Positions 17,096 to 26,798 of a stretch of 64,000 bases of DNA are shown in pieces. The notes beneath the pieces were generated by a model, which was not told the origin of the DNA, searched no databases, and saw only the letters and a list, made by a program, of their open reading frames with translations. This DNA comes from Candidatus Scalindua japonica (lineage in GTDB: Bacteria > Planctomycetota > Brocadiia > Brocadiales > Scalinduaceae). Made by a program: the position numbers and the translations under genes. The first letter of the stretch is position 1; each line of letters starts with the position of its first letter. Location of the stretch: contig NZ_BAOS01000004.1 of assembly GCF_002443295.1 (NCBI RefSeq), positions 124,001 through 188,000 on the forward strand. Direction: 5' to 3'.

Positions 17096-17197
17096 AAATT
17101 ATTTTCAAATCCCAGTAATTTTAAATGATATTTTCATTCCAGAGAGGCGAGAATAACATAATAAGTAAATACAATATACAATATTCTCTTATACTAA

Positions 17198-18670
17198 TCA
17201 ACACACCACAGGAGATCTTTTGAAATATGAAAAATATCCAACAATAAGAAAATTAGCTATAAGACCCCAAACTCCTGCATGTATTCCCCACGGTTTGGGT
17301 ACAATGGGCACCCCCATGTTTTCAGAAAACATGATAAACAGAGTTACGCTGATACCAATAGAGAGTCCACCCAAAATAGTAATTCCACGTATTGACTTAA
17401 AATGTAATCCCAGAAAAATTGCAGGTGCTACCTGACAGAGAACTTCAAGTTTCATCTCAGTAAGTCTCCATATTGTTTGAGGAAGGCTGGTGGCAAAATA
17501 TGCCATACACGCCATTATGCTCCATGAAAATATTTTACCGGTACCGGTAAGATGAGATTGCGAAGCAGTTGGCCAAATCCGTCTGTATATGTCCTGAGTA
17601 AACAGTGATGAGATAGCCAGGAGGGCTGAATCTACGGTAGACATGATGGCTGCTACTGCTGCGGAAAGAAATAGTATTATAAAATATTTTGCACCAGGAA
17701 TATACATCGCCATATCATTAAGTAAAAGCATGGTTATTTCCTCACTACCCCTTTTATCAAGTCCGGGGAACCTGTTCATACCAACCATTCCAGCTATAAC
17801 CAGAAAAAAAGTTGTTACAAAGGGCATGAAAATCATTATTTGGAAAGAACGTTTTAGTGTTTTTGCGTCTTTAGCAGCATATATACGCTGAATAGCCTGC
17901 GGATAGATTGATATGCCGAAGAATATAATTATTATTGTGCTGAGCCATATTCTTTTCTGTGCAAAATCCGGTGGATGCCACATATCAGAATGAGACGAAA
18001 TCAATTTCTCTGCTACTGCAGATATTCCTCCATATTGATACTCTATACCACAGAAAATAAACAGACATCCCGCAATAAGTAAAATACCCTGTATTGCGTC
18101 AGTCCATGCAACACTTCTCATACCTCCAAGCGTTTCATAAATAACCATAATTAGTGACAGTGTAATTATTCCCTGCACAAACGTTACTCTTCCACCTGTT
18201 GTAGCCTCAACTATATAACCTATAGCTTTTAAGTTAGTCAGTATATAACTACCCACTGTTATAATACAGACAATAGTGATAAATGTGGTTAATACTGGTG
18301 ACCCGTATCTGTGCTCAATGTAGTCTCCTATTGTAATATATTTTTGTTTTTTTGAGAGGCGGTGAAGCTTCGGTGCATAAATTAAATATGCACCAATGAC
18401 AGACATCATAAATGTAACACTTACAAGGAATGTATATCCCTGACGATATGATTTCCCCGCCATGCCAATTAATGTATTGCCACTATACTGTGTTGCATAG
18501 AGAGTGAGAAAAAGGACAAATAGTCCCATGCCGCGGCCACTTAAGTAGAAATCTGCCAGAGAGTCTTCTTTGCGTGCTAATCTACCTGCAATGCCTATCA
18601 GAAGGAGTGACACCAGGTACGCACTCATAAAAACAATACCCGTTGTATCGAGAAGTGCTATATCTTTCAT
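17198..18670 (-). CDS. sodium:solute symporter family transporter
   Basis: The 490-residue protein has about thirteen membrane segments and the SSS family hallmarks: FYLSGRGMG at the end of the first segment, ATQYSGNTLIGMAG, the YEHRYG-like IEHRYGSPVL, the WTDAIQG loop and AAAVAAIMSTVDSALLAISSLF. It should import an organic solute with sodium. The substrate cannot be assigned; the small partner suggests pantothenate-type or similar systems. It lies 15 bases after a membrane protein gene and before the small partner. Confidence 0.88.
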   Translation of the reverse strand: MKDIALLDTTGIVFMSAYLVSLLLIGIAGRLARKEDSLADFYLSGRGMGLFVLFLTLYATQYSGNTLIGMAGKSYRQGYTFLVSVTFMMSVIGAYLIYAPKLHRLSKKQKYITIGDYIEHRYGSPVLTTFITIVCIITVGSYILTNLKAIGYIVEATTGGRVTFVQGIITLSLIMVIYETLGGMRSVAWTDAIQGILLIAGCLFIFCGIEYQYGGISAVAEKLISSHSDMWHPPDFAQKRIWLSTIIIIFFGISIYPQAIQRIYAAKDAKTLKRSFQIMIFMPFVTTFFLVIAGMVGMNRFPGLDKRGSEEITMLLLNDMAMYIPGAKYFIILFLSAAVAAIMSTVDSALLAISSLFTQDIYRRIWPTASQSHLTGTGKIFSWSIMACMAYFATSLPQTIWRLTEMKLEVLCQVAPAIFLGLHFKSIRGITILGGLSIGISVTLFIMFSENMGVPIVPKPWGIHAGVWGLIANFLIVGYFSYFKRSPVVC

Positions 18671-18685
18671 GGTCGCTTTGCCTCT

Positions 18686-19489
18686 TCAGAAAGGCTTATC
18701 AAATATGTTTATTTTCCACTCTGGTGAAAGTCTGAATAAATTCTTTGAAAAAATAATCAGAAAAGTCGTTGTACCAAGCATTTCAAGAAACTCTTCAAGT
18801 GTTTTTGACATATGCCTGATTCGGTATTCATAAGTAGAGAAGAACCCGGCAATACCCATTTTCTCATATGTTTCTCCATCTATCCCCTCTACAAAATCCA
18901 GCCCTACTGCAACAGCATAAAGGCTGATACCACCTAAAAACCAATACCATAGCTTTCTTGAAGAAAGCTCTTGCCACAGGAACCATATAATAAAAATACC
19001 TATTGATATAAAAATTGGTCCAAAAACCAGTTGCCATGTATAGCTGGGGAAAAAATCATATGCAGAACCTATCACTCCTGTAACAGATTCAGAAGAATCA
19101 TCAGATTCAAAAAAAACAACTTTAAAAGCGGTTCCAATACGTTCATGAAACTTAATAGCATCATCAATGCCAAGATAAATGAAAAAAGTTCCTATACCCG
19201 CCCAACAATAAAACTTTCGTATATAATTACCGCCCTTCATCTGCCTTCTCACACCAATGGCAGTTAACCAGACTACCGTTCCGACTGTAACAGCCTGAAT
19301 ACTGGAAAACCAATTAGAAAGGCTATCTTCACGGGTAATATTTAACATTCCTCTGATAGTGCTTATTGAGGACCATTTGTAGTGATTAATGAAGATATCA
19401 AGAAATACAATGACAAGTTCAAATCCCAGTAAGCTCCAGAAGACTCTTCTCGTAAATGATTTTGGATTTAAACTGATTTTGACAGGCAT
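18686..19489 (-). CDS. unknown polytopic membrane protein
   Basis: The 267-residue protein has about six hydrophobic segments. Conserved-looking acidic and His motifs sit between them: GIDDAIKFHERIG, VGLDFVEGIDG and LEEFLEMLGTTTFLI. I do not recognise a named family. It lies 15 bases upstream of the symporter gene on the same strand, so the two are probably co-transcribed. Confidence 0.7.
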   Translation of the reverse strand: MPVKISLNPKSFTRRVFWSLLGFELVIVFLDIFINHYKWSSISTIRGMLNITREDSLSNWFSSIQAVTVGTVVWLTAIGVRRQMKGGNYIRKFYCWAGIGTFFIYLGIDDAIKFHERIGTAFKVVFFESDDSSESVTGVIGSAYDFFPSYTWQLVFGPIFISIGIFIIWFLWQELSSRKLWYWFLGGISLYAVAVGLDFVEGIDGETYEKMGIAGFFSTYEYRIRHMSKTLEEFLEMLGTTTFLIIFSKNLFRLSPEWKINIFDKPF

Positions 19490-19771
19490 TTATCCTTGTT
19501 TCTTTCAAAGAGGTTATATTAAAGACAAGTTGTTTTGGTTTATATCATTTGATATTATCGAATTCAAATGAAAAAAAGCACTTGAATGTACCTGATTTCT
19601 ATTATTCTCAATTAATCACATTATGTGGTGAAATATAAAGAAATATTATTTATGATATTTTATTTGTCAGAGTAAATTTTCTGTAGAAATGGAAATAACA
19701 TTTTATTATAATCCATAAGTCTTTGCACTATTAATTTTTACATAATAAACTTTTAAGAAATGGACAAATAA

Positions 19772-20224
19772 ATGAAGAAATCTGGAAGCAACAAAATATC
19801 ATATCAAAAAATAGATTCAATCTCAGGTTTCACATTAATAGAGCTCTTAATTGTAATGGTAATCTTAGGGTTACTTGCCGCGTTGATTGTTCCAAAACTT
19901 ATAGGCCGTGTAGGTGAGTCGAAACAAACAACGGCAAAAGCACAAATTGAATTAATATCTACAGCATTAGAAGTATACAAGCTGGACACAGGAAAGTATC
20001 CTTCACAGGAATCAGGACTGCAATCATTAAATTCGAAACCAGGTGATATACAAAACTGGAAAGGGCCATATATGAAAAAGAATAAGATCCCTGAAGATCC
20101 ATGGGGCGCTGAGTATATTTATAAATATCCAGGTACGCATGGGGACTATGATCTCCTCTCTTATGGAGCAGATGGAACTGAGGGCGGCTCAGAAGAAAAT
20201 AAAGATATAGTAAGCTGGGAATAA
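19772..20224 (+). CDS. gspG: type II secretion major pseudopilin GspG
   Basis: The 150-residue protein carries a prepilin peptidase site and hydrophobic helix, SGFTLIELLIVMVILGLLAAL, after a short basic leader. The C-terminal part has the GspG features: SQESGLQSL, GPYMKKNKIPEDPWG and the calcium-loop region YDLLSYGADGTEGG. It would be processed and assembled into the pseudopilus. No other T2SS structural genes follow except the GspE-type ATPase 400 bases downstream. Confidence 0.9.
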   Translation: MKKSGSNKISYQKIDSISGFTLIELLIVMVILGLLAALIVPKLIGRVGESKQTTAKAQIELISTALEVYKLDTGKYPSQESGLQSLNSKPGDIQNWKGPYMKKNKIPEDPWGAEYIYKYPGTHGDYDLLSYGADGTEGGSEENKDIVSWE

Positions 20225-20364
20225 AAAACACGACTCCTCACAACCCTTAGTTCTAAATATGAAGTTATTTTTATCACCTGATAGTTTTATTTATAGTAAT
20301 TGATGATATTTCCATGCCTTTTCGTAACAGCTTTGATAAGTGACACATAGACACGCTCCTCTCT

Positions 20365-20394
20365 CCCCGGTGCGTCAGGCACCGAGGGTTTTTT
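20365..20394 (+). terminator. intrinsic terminator after gspG
   Basis: A GC-rich stem CGGTGC/GCACCG (20368-20373 and 20379-20384), extended by flanking C and G bases, is followed by six T at 20389-20394. It lies 140 bases beyond the gspG stop. It separates gspG from the ATPase gene, which must then have its own promoter. Nothing else is evident in the 404-base gap 20225-20628. Confidence 0.75.
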
Positions 20395-20628
20395 CTTAGT
20401 TAAGAAAGGATTGTAGACAAACGTAAATTCAATTATACGAGTGGACATTATCTATCATCACTTGCTATATCCTTCTCATGTATCCGTAATTTTTGAGTAG
20501 AATTTTACACGTGATAACCTTTGCAAGCCATTCAATAATTCCAAACAACCTGTATTGGCAACTAAACGATCTGTACAATTCCTGATTTATATTGATCAAT
20601 AGCACTTTAACAACTAACACACTAAAGC

Positions 20629-22299
20629 ATGTCAAAACTAGATGATAAAAATAGTAAACTTCTGGAAGAACTATTAGATGTGGGTAAAATAACAAAAGAT
20701 GATTTAGAAAAAATTATACAACTACAGGAAAAAACCCACGAAAAGCCTGATAGAATACTGCTCAATCTTGGTATTATTTCAGAAGAAGACTTGCGGGATG
20801 CTCTTGGCAATTTGTTTAATTTGAAGACATGGCATAGAAAGAAAGAAGAGAAACTTCCCGTAGTTGATTGTTTACCTCAAAACTTTCTACACTCCAATAG
20901 AATTATACCAATTAAGCAACATGATGGCTATCTGGACATCGCTTTCACTGATCCATCTGATGAATCACTTGTGGAAGTGATAGAATTAACTACTGATAAA
21001 CAGATAAATATCTTTGTAGGTTGTGAAAAAGATATTATTGCCTCAATAGAAGAAACATATGAAGATGAAACTGCAGAAGAAAATAAGTCTGCATACTCAA
21101 TAGATCATGATGTTGTTGATGATATAGAAAAGTTGAAAGATCTTGCCTTGGAAGCGCCGGTCGTGAGGCTGGTAAACAATACACTTAATAAAGCTCTTGA
21201 GATTGGTGCAAGCGACATACATATTGAAATGTTTGAAAACAAGCCAAAACTCAGATATAGGATAGACGGAGTTCTCATAGACTATCCACCTCCTACACGC
21301 GATGTGTATTTTGCGACAATCAACAGGATAAAAATAATGTCACATCTGAATATTGCCGAAAAAAGACTTCCTCAGGATGGTAGAATACGTCTTAAGGTTG
21401 GTGGTAAAGAGATAGACCTCAGAGTGTCAGTAATACCAATGCTATATGGAGAGTGCATAGTGCTCCGTATCCTGGACAAATCAAACATCGTTCTAGACCT
21501 GTCTACGTTTGGATTCAGTGAGGATGTTCTGGGTAATATCAGAAAGCTTGTAAAAAAATCCGAGGGCATGATTCTGGCAACAGGCCCTACCGGTAGCGGC
21601 AAGACCACTACACTTTATGCTTCACTAAAAGAGATAATATCTCCTTCTTTAAAGATTATAACAGTTGAAGATCCGGTTGAGTACAGCCTTGAAGGAGTAA
21701 ACCAGATACAAGTTAATAGTAAAGTAGGCTTGGACTTTGCTTCAGGCCTGCGTTCAATTTTGAGGCATGATCCTGATGTAATACTGGTTGGAGAGATCAG
21801 GGATAAGAACACTGCCGGTATATCTATACAATCATCATTGACAGGTCATCTTGTCTTATCAACACTGCATACGAATGATGCATCTTCCGCCTTTAATCGC
21901 CTTCTTGATATGGGCATGGAAGACTACCTGGTCTCTACATGCATCATTGCGGTCCTTGCTCAAAGGCTGGTAAGAAAACTCTGCGAATGCAAGGCAGAAC
22001 ACCATCTAGACAAAGACACAATGTCAAGGATTGGAATCAATAAAACAATATACCGTCCAAAAGGCTGTGTTGAATGCAGCCATACAGGATACAGAGGTAG
22101 AGTTGCTATTTCAGAACTGCTCATTGTCAATGATAATATCAGAAAAATGATAGTAAACCGTGAACGCTCAAATGTAGTACTGAAGGAAGCTATTAAAAAC
22201 GGAATGAGGACACTCTGGCAGGACGGGCTCTTAAAAGTAGAAGACGGGATCACCTCACTGAGTGAACTTGAAAGGATAACTGATGATACTTCAGCTTAA
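20629..22299 (+). CDS. GspE/PilB-type secretion ATPase
   Basis: The 556-residue protein has an N-terminal GspE domain (about 1-140), a linker and the AAA-type secretion ATPase domain. Walker A is GPTGSGKTTT (about 319-328), the Asp box and Walker B (DPDVILVGEIRD) follow, then the His box GHLVLSTLHTNDA. A cysteine set (CEC and CVEC) sits in the zinc region. It should power a type II secretion or type IV pilus-like machine in the cytoplasm. Given the gspG neighbour, a T2SS role is more likely. Confidence 0.92.
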   Translation: MSKLDDKNSKLLEELLDVGKITKDDLEKIIQLQEKTHEKPDRILLNLGIISEEDLRDALGNLFNLKTWHRKKEEKLPVVDCLPQNFLHSNRIIPIKQHDGYLDIAFTDPSDESLVEVIELTTDKQINIFVGCEKDIIASIEETYEDETAEENKSAYSIDHDVVDDIEKLKDLALEAPVVRLVNNTLNKALEIGASDIHIEMFENKPKLRYRIDGVLIDYPPPTRDVYFATINRIKIMSHLNIAEKRLPQDGRIRLKVGGKEIDLRVSVIPMLYGECIVLRILDKSNIVLDLSTFGFSEDVLGNIRKLVKKSEGMILATGPTGSGKTTTLYASLKEIISPSLKIITVEDPVEYSLEGVNQIQVNSKVGLDFASGLRSILRHDPDVILVGEIRDKNTAGISIQSSLTGHLVLSTLHTNDASSAFNRLLDMGMEDYLVSTCIIAVLAQRLVRKLCECKAEHHLDKDTMSRIGINKTIYRPKGCVECSHTGYRGRVAISELLIVNDNIRKMIVNRERSNVVLKEAIKNGMRTLWQDGLLKVEDGITSLSELERITDDTSA

Positions 22300-22340
22300 G
22301 ACGATATATATAGGAGTGTTTCATATGAAAACAAAAGTCA

Positions 22341-22384
22341 GAAAAAAACGCCTACAAACCTCTTTTTTCGAAGAATGCAGGCGT
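22341..22384 (-). terminator. intrinsic terminator of the PEP-CTERM gene
   Basis: On the minus strand, ACGCCT (22384-22379) pairs with AGGCGT (22353-22348) around a loop of about 25 bases, followed by seven T. It lies 40 bases beyond the stop of the minus-strand PEP-CTERM gene. The same stem could partly serve the convergent ATPase gene. Confidence 0.6.
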
Positions 22385-22425
22385 CTATATAACTGTATAA
22401 TAAAGCAATATTGATAAAAAAATAC

Positions 22426-23064
22426 CTAGCTGTTAACAACTGCTTTCTTTTTTCGTCTTCGTCTTAATTCCGTACCTGCTAGCCCTGCTATGCCGATTCC
22501 AAGAAGAGCAACGGTGGCTGGTTCAGGCACTGAAGCTGGAGCTGTAGCTACTGCTTCATAGTCTATCGTTAATATTGCCCGGTTTGTTCCCCAAATAGTC
22601 ATGCCTTGGTTAAGTCCTGCTATTGTAAATGAGCCGGATAATAAGGCAGTCTCAAATGTAGGCAGGTCTATCGCAAACGTTGTGTTGTTAGCGTTAGCGT
22701 GGGTTGAATCACGCCATAGTCCTGGCGTACCATTGTCCTGCGTTACATTGGGAGGATTGAAGTCCGCTATTGTTGTCCCTCCGTTTTGCATTCTAAGAAA
22801 ACCACCATCAGCATCAAGTAGGTCTATTTCCAAAGTTGCAAAATTAATGGTATCTATATTGGTTGCTTCAGCTACATATGAGTGGGTCCATGTCTTATTG
22901 AGAATAATCCAACCGTTACTGCCATTAAATGTCAGCGCTGATGACCCATCAACACTGTCTGCACCAACCTGATTCACTATTTGCAACCCGTATGAGTTCT
23001 TATTCATACCAAGACCAAACGAAATCAGACAAATGAAAATTATGGCTGTTAATTTAATTTTCAC
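22426..23064 (-). CDS. PEP-CTERM sorting-domain exported protein
   Basis: The 212-residue protein starts with a signal peptide. It ends with a canonical PEP-CTERM tail: VPEPATVALLGIGIAGLAG then a basic RRRRKKK cluster. The middle is a beta-rich region without a recognised domain. PEP-CTERM proteins are cut by exosortase and released to the cell surface or matrix. No exosortase gene lies in the window, so it must be encoded elsewhere. An AGGGAGG-type ribosome site precedes the ATG. Confidence 0.88.
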   Translation of the reverse strand: MKIKLTAIIFICLISFGLGMNKNSYGLQIVNQVGADSVDGSSALTFNGSNGWIILNKTWTHSYVAEATNIDTINFATLEIDLLDADGGFLRMQNGGTTIADFNPPNVTQDNGTPGLWRDSTHANANNTTFAIDLPTFETALLSGSFTIAGLNQGMTIWGTNRAILTIDYEAVATAPASVPEPATVALLGIGIAGLAGTELRRRRKKKAVVNS

Positions 23065-23736
23065 AGCTTTTCCCTCCTTCTATATAGATAGATTCAAAAA
23101 TAATTTTATTACTTAGCACTACTTAATCTCATCAGTCTTATGATTCAATATCTAATAAAGACGTAAGTCTTTTATAATATGTTATTTATATGACTATGAA
23201 AAACTACAGACATCTACTATATTCATGTCCAAACGTTTGGTAATTATAGCAAAAGAACGGTGACCTGTCAATGAAAAATATAAAGAAAGGGGTTATGCAA
23301 TTCAACCAAAAGTATTACAGAAAAAACAACCCGCTTTCGAAAGTATTTTTCATGTACTTCGAGCTTCCTGAGCGATTTATCGAATCGGGGTAGAGATGAG
23401 TAACTTGTAAGCCTTGGATCTCTATTAGGTTTTTCATTTCCTTGTAGATTCAGAAATCGTTTTGGCAGGGAGTATTGATAACATTTTCCTCTCTTCAATA
23501 GACAAAATGCGCCGAGGGTTTTTCGAGAGGTTTCCATTTTGGTGTTCTCTTAAGAGCGTGATTAAAAAAAAGATTTGTATAGCCCATAGAGATAATGACA
23601 TGAACGCAGGTATTAACATTTGAAGTCGTTACTTATAGTGGCAGGATAACCACCCCCCTACTTCGTAGCACTCTGTTGTTGTCACACCCGCACGTAAAGA
23701 AATGATTAAATGTTATTTAATGACGAATCAGACATG
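23065..23736. other. intergenic region
   Basis: These 672 bases hold short open frames on the minus strand (for example 23268-23537), but their composition and lack of ribosome sites argue against coding. A segment near 23355-23395 encodes, in one minus frame, the peptide LPRFDKSLRKLEV. I regard this as part of a non-coding repeat rather than a gene. A run of C lies at about 23652. Confidence 0.35.
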
Positions 23737-24300
23737 TTAAAACATATTCTTCAAGTAATTTAATATTCCTGTAATTGGCAATTCCTTATGGGCATCTGGT
23801 GCTGTTCTTTTTTTCTTAGGCCCGGGTACTTTTCTAAACACACCTGGGACTGTCGTAATATAGTGTTGATCCGGTTTTTGAGAAAGTTTTTCTATTACAT
23901 TCTCTACTTTTTCAACTTGAGATTTCGTTGCCTTCTCAATTTTAATATCGGTATTTTTTTCAGTAGTCACCTTTTTAGTGGTCTTCCTGACCGGAGTCTT
24001 TGCCGCTGCTTTTTGAGTTGCCAGTTTCTTTAACACCGGTTTTTTTCCTTTAACTGTTGTCGGTTTTTTTGCTGTTGATACCTTTGGTTTGCTCTTTTCA
24101 GAAGTTTTTTTTGTGACCTTTGTTACTACTGTTTTTTTCGTTTTGGGAGTTGCCTCTCTTTTAATAGAGCTCTTTTTCTTCTGGACTGAAGTTGTCTTCT
24201 TTGTAGTAGCACTTGTTTTCTTTGATATCGCTTTTTTTGAGGAGCTTCCAGCCTTCTCAACAGTTTTTTTTACTACTCTCTTTGGTTTTTCATTTGCCAT
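23737..24300 (-). CDS. lysine-rich histone H1-like protein
   Basis: The 187-residue protein is extremely rich in Lys, Thr, Ser and Ala through about residue 135, with repeated TKK, TAKKPT and VKKT-type motifs like the tail of histone H1. The last 50 residues differ: a more ordered KPDQHYITTVPGVFRKVPGPKKKR and a hydrophobic LPITGILNYLKNMF end. It probably binds DNA non-specifically and helps condense the nucleoid, as H1-like proteins do in planctomycetes and chlamydiae. A strong AAGGAG site precedes the ATG. Confidence 0.75.
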   Translation of the reverse strand: MANEKPKRVVKKTVEKAGSSSKKAISKKTSATTKKTTSVQKKKSSIKREATPKTKKTVVTKVTKKTSEKSKPKVSTAKKPTTVKGKKPVLKKLATQKAAAKTPVRKTTKKVTTEKNTDIKIEKATKSQVEKVENVIEKLSQKPDQHYITTVPGVFRKVPGPKKKRTAPDAHKELPITGILNYLKNMF

Positions 24301-24476
24301 AAATTTCTCCTTAAAGAATGTTTAAGCCGTTTTGCCATTCAAAACAGAATAACTTTAACATTTTTTTTTATAACAGTGATGGATTCAAAATAGTAAATCT
24401 AGTTAGACTAATCAGTAGCATTCGATCAGAATTTTGCAAATAAAAATAAATGCTCTAAAACTGTTATTTTCGCATT

Positions 24477-24544
24477 TTCCCAACTTAAGCTTGTCCTCGT
24501 ATACTTTAATCGAGGAGCATACAAAGACAAGCTTAAGTTGGGAA
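24477..24544. repeat. perfect 19-bp inverted repeat (long hairpin)
   Basis: Bases 24477-24495 and 24526-24544 are perfect reverse complements, separated by 30 bases that contain a smaller CTCG/CGAG stem. Directly to the right are further nested arms: ATCCAG/CTGGAT, and TACCCG with CCTGCC answered by GGCAGG with CGGGTA (to about 24619). The block lies between the histone-like gene and recN. It could be a miniature transposable element or a structured RNA. The rest of 24301-24848 has no gene. Confidence 0.8.
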
Positions 24545-24731
24545 TCCAGATTAAACGATCCTCCTGGATACCCGATAAAGGAATTCCTGCCCGAATAGGT
24601 ACAGGCAGGCGGGTAGGATAAAAGTGTTATCTACAAAAACCTAACCGGATATTTTTGAAGATTAAGGCATTTTCATTATATAATATTTCTAAACAATAAC
24701 TGTTTAGAACTTACCATAATAAATTACTTAA

Positions 24732-24767
24732 AGTAATAGTTACAAGTAATAGTTACAAGTTATGGTT
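24732..24767. repeat. short tandem repeat upstream of recN
   Basis: The 13-base unit AGTAATAGTTACA occurs twice in a row (24732-24744, 24745-24757), followed by a degenerate third copy. It lies 80-115 bases before the recN start and may fall within its promoter region. Confidence 0.6.
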
Positions 24768-24848
24768 ATAGGGTAATTTAACGATTTATTTGTTTATGTC
24801 AATAATATTCCGTGCAATCTTTCATATTCATTTGTTACAATTCAACCC

Positions 24849-26573
24849 ATGTTGAACGAACTTACTATTTCCAACTTCGCCCTGATTGACAAGATTACAA
24901 TAAAATTCGATGAAGGTTTAAATATTTTTACCGGTACAACAGGTGTCGGTAAATCTTTGATAATCGGTGCATTAAACTTCCTTCTTGGCAGTCGAGCAAA
25001 TAATGAGATTGTTGGAAACAGCGATAAAGACGTTTCAGTAAGTGGATTATTCTTCATTAAAAGTTATCAAATTCGTCAAGGCATTAACAGTCATATTGAT
25101 AATATTGATGATGAAGAGATTATCATACAGAGAGTATTGGACCACAAAGGCCGAAATAAATGCAAACTGAACAACCAGCCGATAACGGTCTCTTTATTGA
25201 AAGAGATCGGTGAACAATTGGTTAATATACATGGCCAACATGAACATGAATCACTAACTAACCCGTTTCAACAGCTTAGAACCCTTGATAGTTTTGGCAA
25301 GCTTGATAGTCTTAGAGGTGAATTTTCTAATATATATTGTAATGCCCTGGATAAAGTGAAGTTGTTAAACTCCTTAGACGAGAAACGGAGTGAAAGAAAG
25401 AAGCAGATTGAACTTTATAATTATGAAATAGATGAGATTGAAAGCGCACAATTGCAAAAGAAAGAAGATGAAAACCTGGAAGAGGAGCGTTATATTCTCG
25501 CAAACTCAGAGAAAATCCAAAATGTACTTTCATTATGTTCTAACAGCTTATATGAGTCAGATCACTCTATAATTGACGGGTTAAAAGAGATTGCGACCGA
25601 ACTCTCAAAAATTATGGATGTTGAAAAAGGGTTTAAAAATAGTTTAGAAGTGTGTAACCAGACTATTTATCAGTTAGAAGATATCGCAAATAAACTGAGA
25701 AACGATATAGAAAAGTATGATTATGATCCGGGGAGATTGGAACAAATTGAGGAGAGAATAGAAACAATTAGAAGCCTTAAAAGGAAATATGGTGATTCAA
25801 TCGAGGATATTCTTTCTAAAAGAGATAATACTAGTGTAAAGCTGGAACAAATGTTAAAGGAGAATGAGGATACAGAGATCATAGAGTCTGAACTGAAAAA
25901 ATTAAAGAATGAACTAATTAATACGGGTAAAACGCTGACACAAAGCCGTAATAAATCTGCTAAAAAGCTATCCTCCCTTATCAAAACGGAATTAAAAGAC
26001 CTGGGAATTACTGACGGAAAATTTGATATTAACGTATCTGCATTAGACAGCACCAATACGGAACTGGTGGTAATAAAAAATGCCAACCGTTCCGGGTTCG
26101 ACCGTGTTGAGTTTATGTTCTCATCCAATCCGGGAGAGAAGCTTAAACCGCTCAGGAAGATTGCTTCCGGGGGTGAAATCTCAAGAATAATGCTAGCATT
26201 GAAACGACACCTGGCAATGTCAGATCAGACTCCTGTCCTGATATTTGATGAAATTGACGCCAATATTGGAGGCAGAATGGGACGTGTAATCGGCGAAAAG
26301 CTAAGACTGGTCGCACAGTCACATCAAGTTATCTGTATAACCCACCTGCCACAGATCGCGAGTTATGCGGAACAACATTTTAAGGTAAATAAAACCGTCA
26401 GGAGCAATAAGACATCTGTAACTATCGATAATCTTTCTTCAAAAGAGCAACTTGAAGAGATTGCGGAAATGATAAGAGGTGAGGAGAAGAGCATTGTGAC
26501 AAGGAAACAGGCAAAAGAGATGCTTGATGACGCAAAAAAATTTATGAAGCAGATGTCAGTATCTAAGCGGTAA
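24849..26573 (+). CDS. recN: DNA repair protein RecN
   Basis: The 574-residue SMC-like ATPase acts in double-strand break repair. The N-terminal Walker A is GTTGVGKS (residues 29-36). Two long coiled-coil arms rich in Glu and Lys occupy about 160-220 and 270-370. The C-terminal ATPase half carries the ABC-like signature region ASGGEISRIMLAL and Walker B LIFDEIDANIGG. The length is usual for RecN. It is a single gene with no clear ribosome site. Confidence 0.95.
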   Translation: MLNELTISNFALIDKITIKFDEGLNIFTGTTGVGKSLIIGALNFLLGSRANNEIVGNSDKDVSVSGLFFIKSYQIRQGINSHIDNIDDEEIIIQRVLDHKGRNKCKLNNQPITVSLLKEIGEQLVNIHGQHEHESLTNPFQQLRTLDSFGKLDSLRGEFSNIYCNALDKVKLLNSLDEKRSERKKQIELYNYEIDEIESAQLQKKEDENLEEERYILANSEKIQNVLSLCSNSLYESDHSIIDGLKEIATELSKIMDVEKGFKNSLEVCNQTIYQLEDIANKLRNDIEKYDYDPGRLEQIEERIETIRSLKRKYGDSIEDILSKRDNTSVKLEQMLKENEDTEIIESELKKLKNELINTGKTLTQSRNKSAKKLSSLIKTELKDLGITDGKFDINVSALDSTNTELVVIKNANRSGFDRVEFMFSSNPGEKLKPLRKIASGGEISRIMLALKRHLAMSDQTPVLIFDEIDANIGGRMGRVIGEKLRLVAQSHQVICITHLPQIASYAEQHFKVNKTVRSNKTSVTIDNLSSKEQLEEIAEMIRGEEKSIVTRKQAKEMLDDAKKFMKQMSVSKR

Positions 26574-26798
26574 ATCATATAGAATTCATGCTGTAAAGCA
26601 TTCTAGACATATGGCTTACACAGCTTTGATGATTGATTGATTTTGCCAGAACCAGTAATATGTTAAATAAGAGTTGTTTAATTATAAAATTACATTGAAA
26701 TCCTACAGGTTTTTGATTTAATACACAAATTCTAAACTAGATAAATAGATAGGCAGAATCAATCAGCACCTTAATACGGTTTTGTTTAATCATTAATT

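Noticed and set aside
23268-23537. Minus-strand frame of 89 codons with LPRFDKSLRKLEV
   Set aside because: The motif looks like a translated intergenic repeat; no start signal and unusual composition.
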